NCBI GenBank assembly: GCA_002396205.1
Contig: DGXB01000027.1
Span: forward strand, 32,561-57,449
Length of the DNA: 24,889 nt
From: Bacteroidales bacterium UBA4243
Lineage (GTDB): Bacteria > Bacteroidota > Bacteroidia > Bacteroidales > F082
Direction: 5' to 3'
The notes beneath the pieces were generated by a model. It did not search any database, was not told where the DNA came from, and saw only the letters and a program-made list of their open reading frames with translations. A program made the translations under genes and the position numbers. Shown piece by piece: positions 1 to 9,120 of this stretch (within the stretch, counting starts at the first letter, position 1; every line of letters begins with the position of its first letter).

Positions 1-371
1 TCGTTCAGTCCGCAGAAGATACGGGTGATGTCGACGCCTTGGGCTTTCTTCACCTTATACATAAGTTGGCGCACGTCGGCGGGCACGGGGTTCATCCTCA
101 ATGCGTTGAGGGCGCGGTCGAGCATGTGGCACTCGATGCCGCCCTTGTGCAATGCCGCAGTGAAGGCGCGCACCGAAGGGTTCGGGTTCTCGCCATAAAG
201 CAGGTTGACCTGCTCGGCGGCACCACCGTTGGTCTCCACGCGGTCGAAGCAGCCCATGTCGATAATCAAGGGGGCGATTTGCTCCAATTGGTCCTTGCGT
301 GGCACATATTTGCCTGACGACTGCCACATGTCGCGGTAAACTAAGCTGAATTTTACTTCTTTCTTGCTCAT
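1..371 (-). CDS. Carboxyltransferase subunit (pyruvate carboxylase B / oxaloacetate decarboxylase alpha-like), 5' part
   Basis: This is the N-terminal 123 codons of a gene read leftward that runs off the window edge. The start is the ATG at 371-369, giving MSKKEVKFSLVYRDMWQSSG and continuing through ETNGGAAEQVN, FGxNP-like LLYGENPNPSVR, and LNALRMNPVPADVR. These motifs belong to the HMGL-like biotin-dependent carboxyltransferase family (pyruvate carboxylase subunit B, oxaloacetate or methylmalonyl-CoA decarboxylase alpha), which moves a carboxyl group between carboxybiotin and an organic acid in the cytoplasm. The metal-binding Asp is expected in YRDMWQ near residue 14. The C-terminal part, any fused biotinyl domain and the downstream partners are outside the window, so the exact substrate cannot be set. 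A TACCTTTG -7 element lies 37 bases upstream of the start. The gene diverges from the EF-G gene across a 210-base gap. Confidence 0.85.
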   Translation of the reverse strand, partial: MSKKEVKFSLVYRDMWQSSGKYVPRKDQLEQIAPLIIDMGCFDRVETNGGAAEQVNLLYGENPNPSVRAFTAALHKGGIECHMLDRALNALRMNPVPADVRQLMYKVKKAQGVDITRIFCGLN

Positions 372-407
372 ATCTTGTGTTTTTTATACCTTATTTATTT
401 GGGGCTG

Positions 408-415
408 CAAAGGTA
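408..415 (-). promoter_or_regulatory. Bacteroidota -7 box (TACCTTTG) of the carboxyltransferase gene
   Basis: Read on the minus strand, bases 415-408 are TACCTTTG, a full match to the Bacteroidota TAnnTTTG -7 consensus, and they lie 37 bases upstream of the start codon at 371. No convincing TTTG -33 box is seen at the usual spacing. Confidence 0.55.
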
Positions 416-516
416 CGAATTTATTGGCAATTGGACTAAAAAACGATTTCAATATTTCCCGTCAGTGCTTTTTCTCAAATTTTTGTTCTTCAGCCTTTTA
501 TTTATCGTTTTTTTTG

Positions 517-524
517 TAATTTTG
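517..524 (+). promoter_or_regulatory. Bacteroidota -7 box (TAATTTTG) of the EF-G gene
   Basis: TAATTTTG matches TAnnTTTG and sits 57 bases upstream of the EF-G start in an AT-rich gap. The region upstream is T-rich and has no clean TTTG -33 box. The rest of the 372-581 gap shows no other feature. Confidence 0.5.
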
Positions 525-581
525 CACCCCAAATCGAAAACCAAGATTTGAATTGTAAGATATTGATAATCAGTTAAAATA

Positions 582-2651
<2,070 letters not shown>

Positions 2652-2663
2652 GCAGCTGTCGCT

Positions 2664-2741
2664 TTGCGTCACTGCGAGGAACGAAGCAGTCCAGAGGCTT
2701 TTTCTGGGCTGCTTCGTTGTTTTTGTACCTAATGACGCAAA
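2664..2741. repeat. Interspersed palindromic repeat, copy 1
   Basis: Just after the EF-G stop, the ends TTTGCGTCA (2663-2671) and TGACGCAAA (2733-2741) are perfect inverted repeats. Inside, AACGAAGCAGTCCAG pairs with CTGGGCTGCTTCGTT. The 26 bases 2666-2691 recur exactly at 2996-3021. The whole unit can fold as one long hairpin, like the small non-autonomous palindromic repeats scattered in Bacteroidota intergenic DNA. It may also act as an mRNA 3'-end structure for EF-G. Confidence 0.7.
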
Positions 2742-2764
2742 ACATGCCGAATGGTTATTGATTT

Positions 2765-2790
2765 CACATTTTGTGTTACACATTTTGTGT
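2765..2790. repeat. Tandem ACACATTTTGTGT dyads
   Basis: Two adjacent copies of CACATTTTGTGT (2765-2776 and 2779-2790) each have dyad symmetry (ACACA/TGTGT). They could be an operator or just AT-rich hairpins. No promoter abuts them directly. Confidence 0.35.
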
Positions 2791-2807
2791 AATTTCGTTG
2801 TTTTTGG

Positions 2808-2837
2808 GGGCGGTTTTTTCGAAAAACGCCCATTTTT
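2808..2837 (+). terminator. Candidate Rho-independent terminator after EF-G
   Basis: GGGCGGTTTTT pairs with AAAAACGCCC across a TCG loop and is followed by ATTTTTC. It lies about 160 bases after the EF-G stop, in the long 2652-3137 gap, before the promoter of the next gene. The T-tract is short. Confidence 0.5.
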
Positions 2838-2842
2838 CATAG

Positions 2843-2858
2843 GGACAAAATTTTGTCC
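2843..2858. repeat. Perfect 16-bp palindrome
   Basis: GGACAAAATTTTGTCC is exactly self-complementary. The half-site TGGACAAAAT reappears near 2928-2937. This may be a dimeric regulator site upstream of the TPR regulator gene, or a small hairpin. No direct evidence of binding. Confidence 0.4.
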
Positions 2859-2948
2859 ATGCAAAAATTATATCATTGATTTCCAATGAAATAAATTTGG
2901 ACAACCGAAAAACACATGGACAAAATCAGAAGGCTCTCCAAAAACCTC

Positions 2949-2977
2949 TTGACAAGCGTTTTTTCTGTATATTTTTG
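2949..2977 (+). promoter_or_regulatory. Promoter of the TPR regulator gene
   Basis: TTG at 2949-2951, an 18-base spacer and TATTTTTG at 2970-2977 fit the Bacteroidota -33/-7 pattern. Transcription would begin near 2984, so repeat copy 2 would be in the 5' untranslated region, about 150 bases long. Confidence 0.6.
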
Positions 2978-2993
2978 CATCGACGGACATGCT

Positions 2994-3100
2994 TGGCGTC
3001 ACTGCGAGGAACGAAGCAGTCTAGACATGAAGCTTACCGCTCTGGATTGCTTCGTCGTTCCTCCTCGCAAATCGAAGATTCGACGGAGTCAATGACGCGA
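2994..3100. repeat. Interspersed palindromic repeat, copy 2
   Basis: This shares the 26-base segment GCGTCACTGCGAGGAACGAA... exactly with copy 1 at 2666. GCGTCA (2996-3001) pairs with TGACGC (3093-3098), and the GCGAGGAACGAAGCAG arm pairs with ATTGCTTCGTCGTTCCTCCTCGC with two 3-base insertions. An extra TCGAAGATTCGA dyad is near the right end. It lies between the predicted promoter and the start codon at 3138. Confidence 0.7.
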
Positions 3101-3137
3101 AGCGGCAGAGAAGTTTAAAGTCAAAAATTAAACGCCT

Positions 3138-4616
3138 ATGAAAGCAAAAACAACAAACCTAATCCTCTTCACCCTCGCCCTCGGCGTGGCCCTCGCAGCG
3201 TGCGACTCGCCCGCCAAGCGGCAGCAGCAGGCGCGCACCTTGTATAAAGAAGGTGTCGAACTGCGCGAGCAACGCCTCTCGGAGGAGGCCGCCGAGCACT
3301 TCCTGCAAGCCTTACAGCTGATGCAAGGCTGCCAACCGACCACCGAGAACCTTCAACTCGAAGGCGACCTCAAGGACAACCTCGGTGCGATGTACAACAA
3401 ACACGGCCTCTTCGACGATGCCCTCACGATGCACCGCGAAGCCATCGCCGCCTTCAAGCAGGTGGGCGACACCGTCGGCCTGATGACCGCCTACCGCAAC
3501 AGCGGCCGCGTGGCGAAAATGCTCGAACAGTTTGCCCAAGCCAAGCAGTTCTACGACACGGCCTTGAGCATCGCCACCCTTAGGAACGACGAGGCCATGA
3601 TCAACGACCTCAACCTCGAAATGGGCCGCGACTACTACCTGCCCATCGGCAACTATCCCAAGGCCATCGACTGCGTAACCCGTGCCATGCAAGGCGGACT
3701 GGAAGGCAACGACCTCGACATCGCCAATATGACGCTCGGTGTGCTCTATTACTACACCGATGATTACGCCACGGCGAAGACCCACCTCGAAGCCGCCCTC
3801 CGCAGCGAGAGGGCAGGGCTGAAGCAGTCGGTTTACCAGACGCTCTATGCCATCGCCTACAACGAGGGCAACCTCGCGCAGGCCATGAAATACCAAGACC
3901 TGTTCACCGAGTGCATGATGCAGGCCGACAAGGAACACGCCTCCGACAACCTGCAACGCCTCAAGGCCGAATACGAACTGAAGGCCCAAAAGAGCGAGAT
4001 GGAGAGCCAGCTTCGCAACCGCAGTCTGAAGCTGTGGCTCATCATCGCCGCAACGGTGATTGCGCTGTTGGTCATCGTGCTGATTGTGAGGAAGAAGGTG
4101 AGCGACCATAAGTTGGCCGTGGAGCAGTTCCGCAGCCAGGTGGAGCGCGACCAAAACCGCATCCACGAGTTGGTGAGCGATATGGAAAACCTCATCCGCA
4201 CCAACGACGACCTGCGGCGTGACCGTCAGACGCTTTCGCAAAAAGACCTGCTGATGACGAGCAAGATCATGGGGCGCAACAAGGTCTACGCTACGGCGCA
4301 GGGCCTCGGCGAGCAGGTGACCGCCGACACGATGAACTTCGCTCTCAGTGACGACGACTGGGCCGACTTCATCAGCCTCACCGACTTGGTGTACGACGGC
4401 TTCTCGCAGCGCCTCTTGGAACTCTATCCCAAACTCGGCAAGTGGGACGTGCGCATCTGCTGCCTCTCCAAGAACGGATTCTCTAACCAGGTGATTTCCA
4501 TCCTCTTGGACACCCAGACTGAGTCGTACTACCGCCGCAAGACCCGCATCAAGCAAATGAAGATGAACCTTGCAGAAGACACACGGACTTTTGAGGAAAT
4601 TGTGAATGCGGTTTAA
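3138..4616 (+). CDS. Membrane-anchored TPR regulator with C-terminal HTH-like domain
   Basis: This is a 492-aa protein. Residues 1-22 form a lipoprotein-type signal ending LAAC (Cys22). Helical TPR-like repeats cover about 30-275 (for example ARTLYKEGVEL, AMYNKHGLFDDALTMHREAI, AQAKQFYDTALSIA). A coiled-coil stretch precedes a single membrane segment (about 298-318), and a second coiled coil follows at about 320-375. The C-terminal 110 residues include LYPKLGKWDVRICCLSKNGF and QVISILLDTQTESYYRRK, which resemble the LuxR-like/winged helical ends of Bacteroidota TPR regulators. The layout suggests a periplasmic sensor TPR region linked through the membrane to a cytoplasmic DNA-binding end. Its position just before a T9SS cargo cluster suggests it could control that cluster, but this is inference. 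The Cys could be a processed lipidation site or simply part of an uncleaved signal. Confidence 0.75.
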   Translation: MKAKTTNLILFTLALGVALAACDSPAKRQQQARTLYKEGVELREQRLSEEAAEHFLQALQLMQGCQPTTENLQLEGDLKDNLGAMYNKHGLFDDALTMHREAIAAFKQVGDTVGLMTAYRNSGRVAKMLEQFAQAKQFYDTALSIATLRNDEAMINDLNLEMGRDYYLPIGNYPKAIDCVTRAMQGGLEGNDLDIANMTLGVLYYYTDDYATAKTHLEAALRSERAGLKQSVYQTLYAIAYNEGNLAQAMKYQDLFTECMMQADKEHASDNLQRLKAEYELKAQKSEMESQLRNRSLKLWLIIAATVIALLVIVLIVRKKVSDHKLAVEQFRSQVERDQNRIHELVSDMENLIRTNDDLRRDRQTLSQKDLLMTSKIMGRNKVYATAQGLGEQVTADTMNFALSDDDWADFISLTDLVYDGFSQRLLELYPKLGKWDVRICCLSKNGFSNQVISILLDTQTESYYRRKTRIKQMKMNLAEDTRTFEEIVNAV

Positions 4617-4643
4617 TCACAAAACAAATAATATCTTATGAGA

Positions 4644-4810
4644 AACTACAGATTACACAGATTTGACAGATATACGACGAGAAATTTGCAGGACGCAAGC
4701 GTCCAATTATTACAGATTTCCGCCTATGACAGTCTATCCGTATCAATCGGGAGCCTGCGACCCATAAATTCTACGGGAAGAAATCGGTACAATCTGTAAA
4801 ATCTGTAGTT
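4644..4810. mobile_element. MITE-like element with 20-bp terminal inverted repeats
   Basis: AACTACAGATTACACAGATT (4644-4663) is the inverted match, 18 of 20, to AATCTGTAAAATCTGTAGTT (4791-4810). The 127-base interior has no credible ORF. It holds a small perfect hairpin GGACGC-AA-GCGTCC (4691-4704) and another TTACAGATT copy (4710-4718). It fills most of the 239-base gap between the TPR regulator and the 1378-aa protein gene, so it would be transcribed if they share an mRNA. No target-site duplication could be confirmed by eye. Confidence 0.55.
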
Positions 4811-4855
4811 AAATAAAGTCGAAATCAAATAATTAACAATTAAATAATTAGACCT

Positions 4856-7800
4856 ATGAAAAAGTTAGTATCAGTCATCATCCTTTGCCTGGCTTGCCTT
4901 GGCGGCCTTGAGGCACAGAATTATTGGAAACCTTTTGGAATGCAAGGCATTTTTCTGGGCGTCAGCCCCGACGGAAGCATCTATTCTTATTATGGTGGTT
5001 CCGGCAATGGTCCTTGTTTTACCCGCTCGCAGGACGAAGGCGAAACCTGGCAAGTAGTGTTAGGTTACGAAACGGGCTTCAATTGCAACTTCAATTCGAA
5101 GTGCTTTAGCATTAGCCCGGAAGGTAGAATCTTCCTTTTCGAAGGCTATCCCTATAGGGCTTTCTATTCCGACGACAACGGCGACACATGGCAACTGACC
5201 TCTGGGGCCGCACCGTTGGTTGCAGGTGATGAGGCTCAACAGATATGCGCTGTAAATAATGAAACGCTGGTGGGCGTGACGAGCAATTATGTCTTTTGGA
5301 CCACTGATGGTGGTGCCTCTTGGGACACGATCCGACCTGCTTTTGTCGAGGATGACAAATACATCGGAGACCTTTTGGCCAACGGCAATGGCGATGTGTA
5401 TTTTTGCCTTAACCACGATAGCGGCGGCGATAGCGGTCAAAACATCGGAGTCTATCATGCCACCCTTTCCGATATGGATAATTGGGAACTTGTTGCCTTT
5501 GAGGGTGTTTCCATCAACGATATGGAATTCGACCCCGAGGGCAATGTGGTTTGCAATGCTTTGGTTAGCGATAATTTCGACGGCTTCGAGCATGTGCCAG
5601 GTTTCTACGCCTTTGGATCCTATAATACCTTCGGCATTGCCGACAACGGCATCGTGTACAAAAGCATCGAGACCGAGAACAACACCGCGGTGCTGGCCTA
5701 CTCGATGGACCATGGCGAGACCTTTACCGAAATTGGCGAAGAACTTGAACTGTACCCTCCCGTTCCGGGTAGTTCGGATGGTTTCCTTTGCAAAGGATAT
5801 GACAACCATCTGTATTTTGAAGGCCGTGGTTCGTATTGGAAGAGTATTTTCTCGGCAAACATTATCCCTAATAAATTTGCTCCTCAAGGCGCGGAGTGGT
5901 ATTTCAATGTCAGTACCTTCATGGGCAGCCCAATTTCCTATTATCACATGGAAGTGCTGGGCGACACCATCATCCAAGGGCACACTTGTAGTGTCATTAC
6001 ACGGCAATATCTTGGCGGTAATGGACAAGAGCAATATGTCTATGAAGACAATCGCAAGGTGTATTGGTACAACCAGACCTTAGGTAGGTTTACGACGCTT
6101 TACGACTTCGATGCCGAGGTGGGAGAATCGTGGACTTGCGAAATTGATTCCTGCGCATACGAAGTCACGGTGACGGAACTCACTTATTATGAAGATTCAG
6201 GCCATAACCATCAGTTCAGGGCTCAACGGGTATCCTACGATGGAGAATTGGGCTATTATGGGGGTGGCACCATCATCGATGGTATCGGCGAAATCAGCGG
6301 TTTGTTCCCTTATCCATACGCTTGCGTGGGCGATATTTATGATGGCCAATATCCGGATTGGTTACGCTGCTATCTTGTTGACGGCGAGATGGTGTTGCAC
6401 CTTGGTGCATACGATTGTGATGAACAAGGCTATTGCTGGGACGGCACTGTGGCTGAATCCTACGGAGGTGGCGACGGTACCGAAGAGAACCCATATCAGA
6501 TTTATACTTCAAATCAGTTGGCTTTACTCGCCCAGCAAACCAACAATGGCACAGGTGGCGATGCCTATTACAAGATTATGGAGAATATCAATCTGGCCAA
6601 TTGTGATGGCGGTATTCAGCAATGGATTTCCATAGGGACACCCGAGCATCCTTTCACGGGACATTTCGATGGCTGGGGTGATACCAAAACCATTTTGAAT
6701 ATGCACCAAACCATCACTGACGGCGATGCACAGCCTGTGGGTGGTCTCTTCGGCTGCACCAACGGTGCCGAAATCAACAATGTCCATTTAGCGCAGTGTT
6801 ATGTCAGCGGAAATGGAAAATATGTGGGCACCCTTGTGGGTTATGCTGGCTTGACCAACATTTCTAATTGCAGTATTTATGACGGACGCGCCTCAACTGA
6901 CAAACAATATGGTATTGCGGGTGGTTTGGTAGGCTTGGCGGGCTACACTTACGGAGAACAGGGAGCGAGCGATCAGACATACTCCATCACGGCGTGTCAA
7001 GTGCAAGAGGCTGTGAAGGTGGAAGCCCATATTGCTGGTGGCGTTGTGGGCCAGATTAACGATTTGCGTGCGAAAGCACAATATGTGATGGATGGTTGCG
7101 TGATGAGTGGCTTGGCCGATAGTTTTTGTGTTCATGGAGGTTCTTCAACTGGTGGTATAGTTGGGATAATGTGGTGGGCGACGATATTGCGCTGCACTAA
7201 CAATCAAAAAGTTGTTGGAGGTCTTTCACCTGGTGGTGGAGGTGTCGGCGGTATTGTAGGAATGGTTGGCTATGGCAGTGTTGAGGAATGTATCAACAAT
7301 GAAACAGGACAGATTAGTAGTGTCGAAGGCTTTAAAGGTGTTCATGTTGGTGGAATTATCGGTATTATTCATAGTAGCGTCGAGAGTAGGGCAAGTGATA
7401 TAAGAGGTTGTCAGAACTTTGCCGATTTGTCTGGCACTGGTTGTTGTGGCGGCATTGTTGGTGGTTATCATTTGAATCATTCAGGTACGCCTTCTTTTGT
7501 ACAACAATGTAATAATTATTCAAGGGTGACATGTCATCGTCCTGCAAACGCTATTGGCGTTGAAAGTGTTGGCGGCATTGTTGGCCATGTTGGGCAGGGC
7601 TTTGGAAATCTTTGTATCGTTGAATGTAGCAATTTCGGTGATATGGTGATGGAGAGTGAGGAGCAAGGAGATGCTGGCGGCATTTTAGGTTCAAGAGAAG
7701 CGGGCAATATATACATTGTGAATGTGTTCAACAGAGGATCAGTGAGTGCTCCCAAATATGCAGGCGGCATTATTGGCGGTGCTGAGAATATAGGTAACTG

Positions 7801-8992
7801 CATCATCCAGAATGTGTATAATGCAGGCGAGGTGATTACCAGAGAAGAAATCAAAGGAGCCATCGCTTATAATCAGCAAGAAACAGACCATTTCAGCGAT
7901 TGCTATTGGTTGGGCCATCTTGAAAACCATGGCGGCGTAAGCCAAGGTGAACCGTTGCAACATTCCTGTGCTTTTTGGCCTACCACTTATTTTGGTGAAT
8001 GGAGTCTCGACAGCCTGCAATTCGGACACGATTTGGTAGAGGCTTTGAATACAGGCGCTGAAGCCTTGGTGGAGCAATATCCTACGGTACTTGCCATGGT
8101 TCACCGTTGGGAATATGACATTGACAATACCAACGACGGCTTCCCCGTCTTTACCGGAGTTGAAGTTGGTTATCCCTTTGGTGAAACGGAATGGTACTAC
8201 GAAATCGAGAACGAGAACGGCAGCATCACTTATCAGCATCTGGAATATGCCGCCGACACGACCGTCAGCGGCAAGGAAGTAGTCATCATTATTCGCACAA
8301 ATACCTTATATGACAAGGACGCGCGCGTTGATGTGACACGCGAATACCTCTATGAGGAAAACGGCGTGGTGTATTGGTGGAACGAGGGTTTGGAGGAGTT
8401 CACACCGCTTTACGATTTCGGAGCCGAGGAAGGCGACGAATGGGAAATAAAGGTGGGGATGGAAAGCATTCTTATGCATGTGGATACTGTTGAGTATCAA
8501 GAATATGAAGGGAGTCTGTATAAAATGCTGATTGTGAGCGATGACCAAGATCTCTTCAGCGGTACCATCGTGTGTGGCATTGGCCACCTGACCAGTTTCT
8601 TCCCCGAAAAACTGATGACACGCGGCAAAGACTACCGTGTGGGAGGCATGCGCTGCTTCTGGCGCAACGGCGAATTGTTCTTCAAATATGGAGAAAGGGA
8701 TTGCGACGAGGTGTATCAGGAAATCCATAACGGCATCGAGGAAGACGGCCCTTCGACGGGCTCAGGGACCTTCACCGTTTATCCTAATCCGACCAACGGC
8801 GTCCTCTTTGTAGAGACGGTGTGCACACCGTCTCTACCAGCAGCAATCTACCGCATCACCAACCTGATGGGCCAAACCCTAATGACCGGCCAAATCACCT
8901 CCGAAACCGAACAAATCAACGTGTCCGGCCTGCCCGATGGGATGTATTTCATCACCGTGGGCGACACGACGCGGAAATTTGTGGTGCGATAA
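4856..8992 (+). CDS. Chimeric T9SS cargo: Asp-box propeller-like region, duplicated module, GLUG repeats, sorting domain
   Basis: This 1378-aa protein starts with a signal peptide (1-20, ending GGLEAQ). Residues 25-330 carry four Asp-box-like motifs, SQDEGETW (58-65), SDDNGDTW (105-112), TTDGGASW (149-156) and SMDHGETF (283-290), as in sialidase/BNR-type beta-propellers. A module starting EWYF at 347 (to about 525) recurs as EWYYEI at 1112 (to about 1290); both have a (V/K)YWxN...LYDF pattern and a GIG...FFP/LFP turn. Between them, about 540-1030 holds many GLUG-type repeats (GGIVG, GGIIG, GGVVG spaced by C-rich NC motifs). A Por-type sorting domain (YPNPTNG to the C-terminal FVVR) covers about 1306-1378. 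It is likely exported by T9SS and attached to the cell surface, where the repeats could bind glycans or proteins. No catalytic residues are recognised. The GLUG part has more T-ended codons than its flanks. Confidence 0.8.
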   Translation: MKKLVSVIILCLACLGGLEAQNYWKPFGMQGIFLGVSPDGSIYSYYGGSGNGPCFTRSQDEGETWQVVLGYETGFNCNFNSKCFSISPEGRIFLFEGYPYRAFYSDDNGDTWQLTSGAAPLVAGDEAQQICAVNNETLVGVTSNYVFWTTDGGASWDTIRPAFVEDDKYIGDLLANGNGDVYFCLNHDSGGDSGQNIGVYHATLSDMDNWELVAFEGVSINDMEFDPEGNVVCNALVSDNFDGFEHVPGFYAFGSYNTFGIADNGIVYKSIETENNTAVLAYSMDHGETFTEIGEELELYPPVPGSSDGFLCKGYDNHLYFEGRGSYWKSIFSANIIPNKFAPQGAEWYFNVSTFMGSPISYYHMEVLGDTIIQGHTCSVITRQYLGGNGQEQYVYEDNRKVYWYNQTLGRFTTLYDFDAEVGESWTCEIDSCAYEVTVTELTYYEDSGHNHQFRAQRVSYDGELGYYGGGTIIDGIGEISGLFPYPYACVGDIYDGQYPDWLRCYLVDGEMVLHLGAYDCDEQGYCWDGTVAESYGGGDGTEENPYQIYTSNQLALLAQQTNNGTGGDAYYKIMENINLANCDGGIQQWISIGTPEHPFTGHFDGWGDTKTILNMHQTITDGDAQPVGGLFGCTNGAEINNVHLAQCYVSGNGKYVGTLVGYAGLTNISNCSIYDGRASTDKQYGIAGGLVGLAGYTYGEQGASDQTYSITACQVQEAVKVEAHIAGGVVGQINDLRAKAQYVMDGCVMSGLADSFCVHGGSSTGGIVGIMWWATILRCTNNQKVVGGLSPGGGGVGGIVGMVGYGSVEECINNETGQISSVEGFKGVHVGGIIGIIHSSVESRASDIRGCQNFADLSGTGCCGGIVGGYHLNHSGTPSFVQQCNNYSRVTCHRPANAIGVESVGGIVGHVGQGFGNLCIVECSNFGDMVMESEEQGDAGGILGSREAGNIYIVNVFNRGSVSAPKYAGGIIGGAENIGNCIIQNVYNAGEVITREEIKGAIAYNQQETDHFSDCYWLGHLENHGGVSQGEPLQHSCAFWPTTYFGEWSLDSLQFGHDLVEALNTGAEALVEQYPTVLAMVHRWEYDIDNTNDGFPVFTGVEVGYPFGETEWYYEIENENGSITYQHLEYAADTTVSGKEVVIIIRTNTLYDKDARVDVTREYLYEENGVVYWWNEGLEEFTPLYDFGAEEGDEWEIKVGMESILMHVDTVEYQEYEGSLYKMLIVSDDQDLFSGTIVCGIGHLTSFFPEKLMTRGKDYRVGGMRCFWRNGELFFKYGERDCDEVYQEIHNGIEEDGPSTGSGTFTVYPNPTNGVLFVETVCTPSLPAAIYRITNLMGQTLMTGQITSETEQINVSGLPDGMYFITVGDTTRKFVVR
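8810..8837. repeat. GTAGAGAC palindromic element inside the sorting-domain code (copy 1)
   Basis: These 28 bases are a perfect palindrome: GTAGAGACGGTGTG followed by its exact reverse complement. It is read in frame as part of VETVCTPSLPA in the sorting domain. Related copies are at 10492-10519 and 14399-14426. Confidence 0.8.
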
Positions 8993-9000
8993 TCGTGGTC

Positions 9001-9074
9001 CTGTAGGGCTGTCGTATTACGGCAGCCGCGCATGGTAAACCCAAGGCGGCTGCCACGGTGTGACAGCCCTACAG
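9001..9074. repeat. CTGTAGGGCTGTC intergenic palindrome, copy A
   Basis: Arms 9001-9028 and 9047-9074 begin and end with CTGTAGGGCTGTC / GACAGCCCTACAG and contain GGCAGCCG / CGGCTGCC, with mismatches in between. The loop is 18 bases. It fills most of the gap between the 1378-aa and 517-aa cargo genes and could fold as a strong mRNA hairpin. A second copy lies at 10683-10760 in the opposite orientation. Confidence 0.8.
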
Positions 9075-9120
9075 ACCGAAACGGAAAAACAGATTGATAA
9101 ACAATTAAAAATCAGATAAA

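Noticed and set aside
2876..3118. 80-codon plus frame in the gap before the TPR regulator
   Set aside because: Spans the promoter and palindromic repeat copy 2; composition and lack of a domain suggest it is not a gene.
3312..4556. 414-codon minus-strand frame over the TPR regulator
   Set aside because: Shadow of a GC-rich gene; Val/Leu/His-rich with no domain pattern, while the plus frame has a signal, TPRs and a membrane helix.
8993..9120. Palindrome copy A as a Rho-independent terminator
   Set aside because: The stem is strong but it lacks a T-tract after it; the downstream gene has no promoter of its own, so read-through is more likely.
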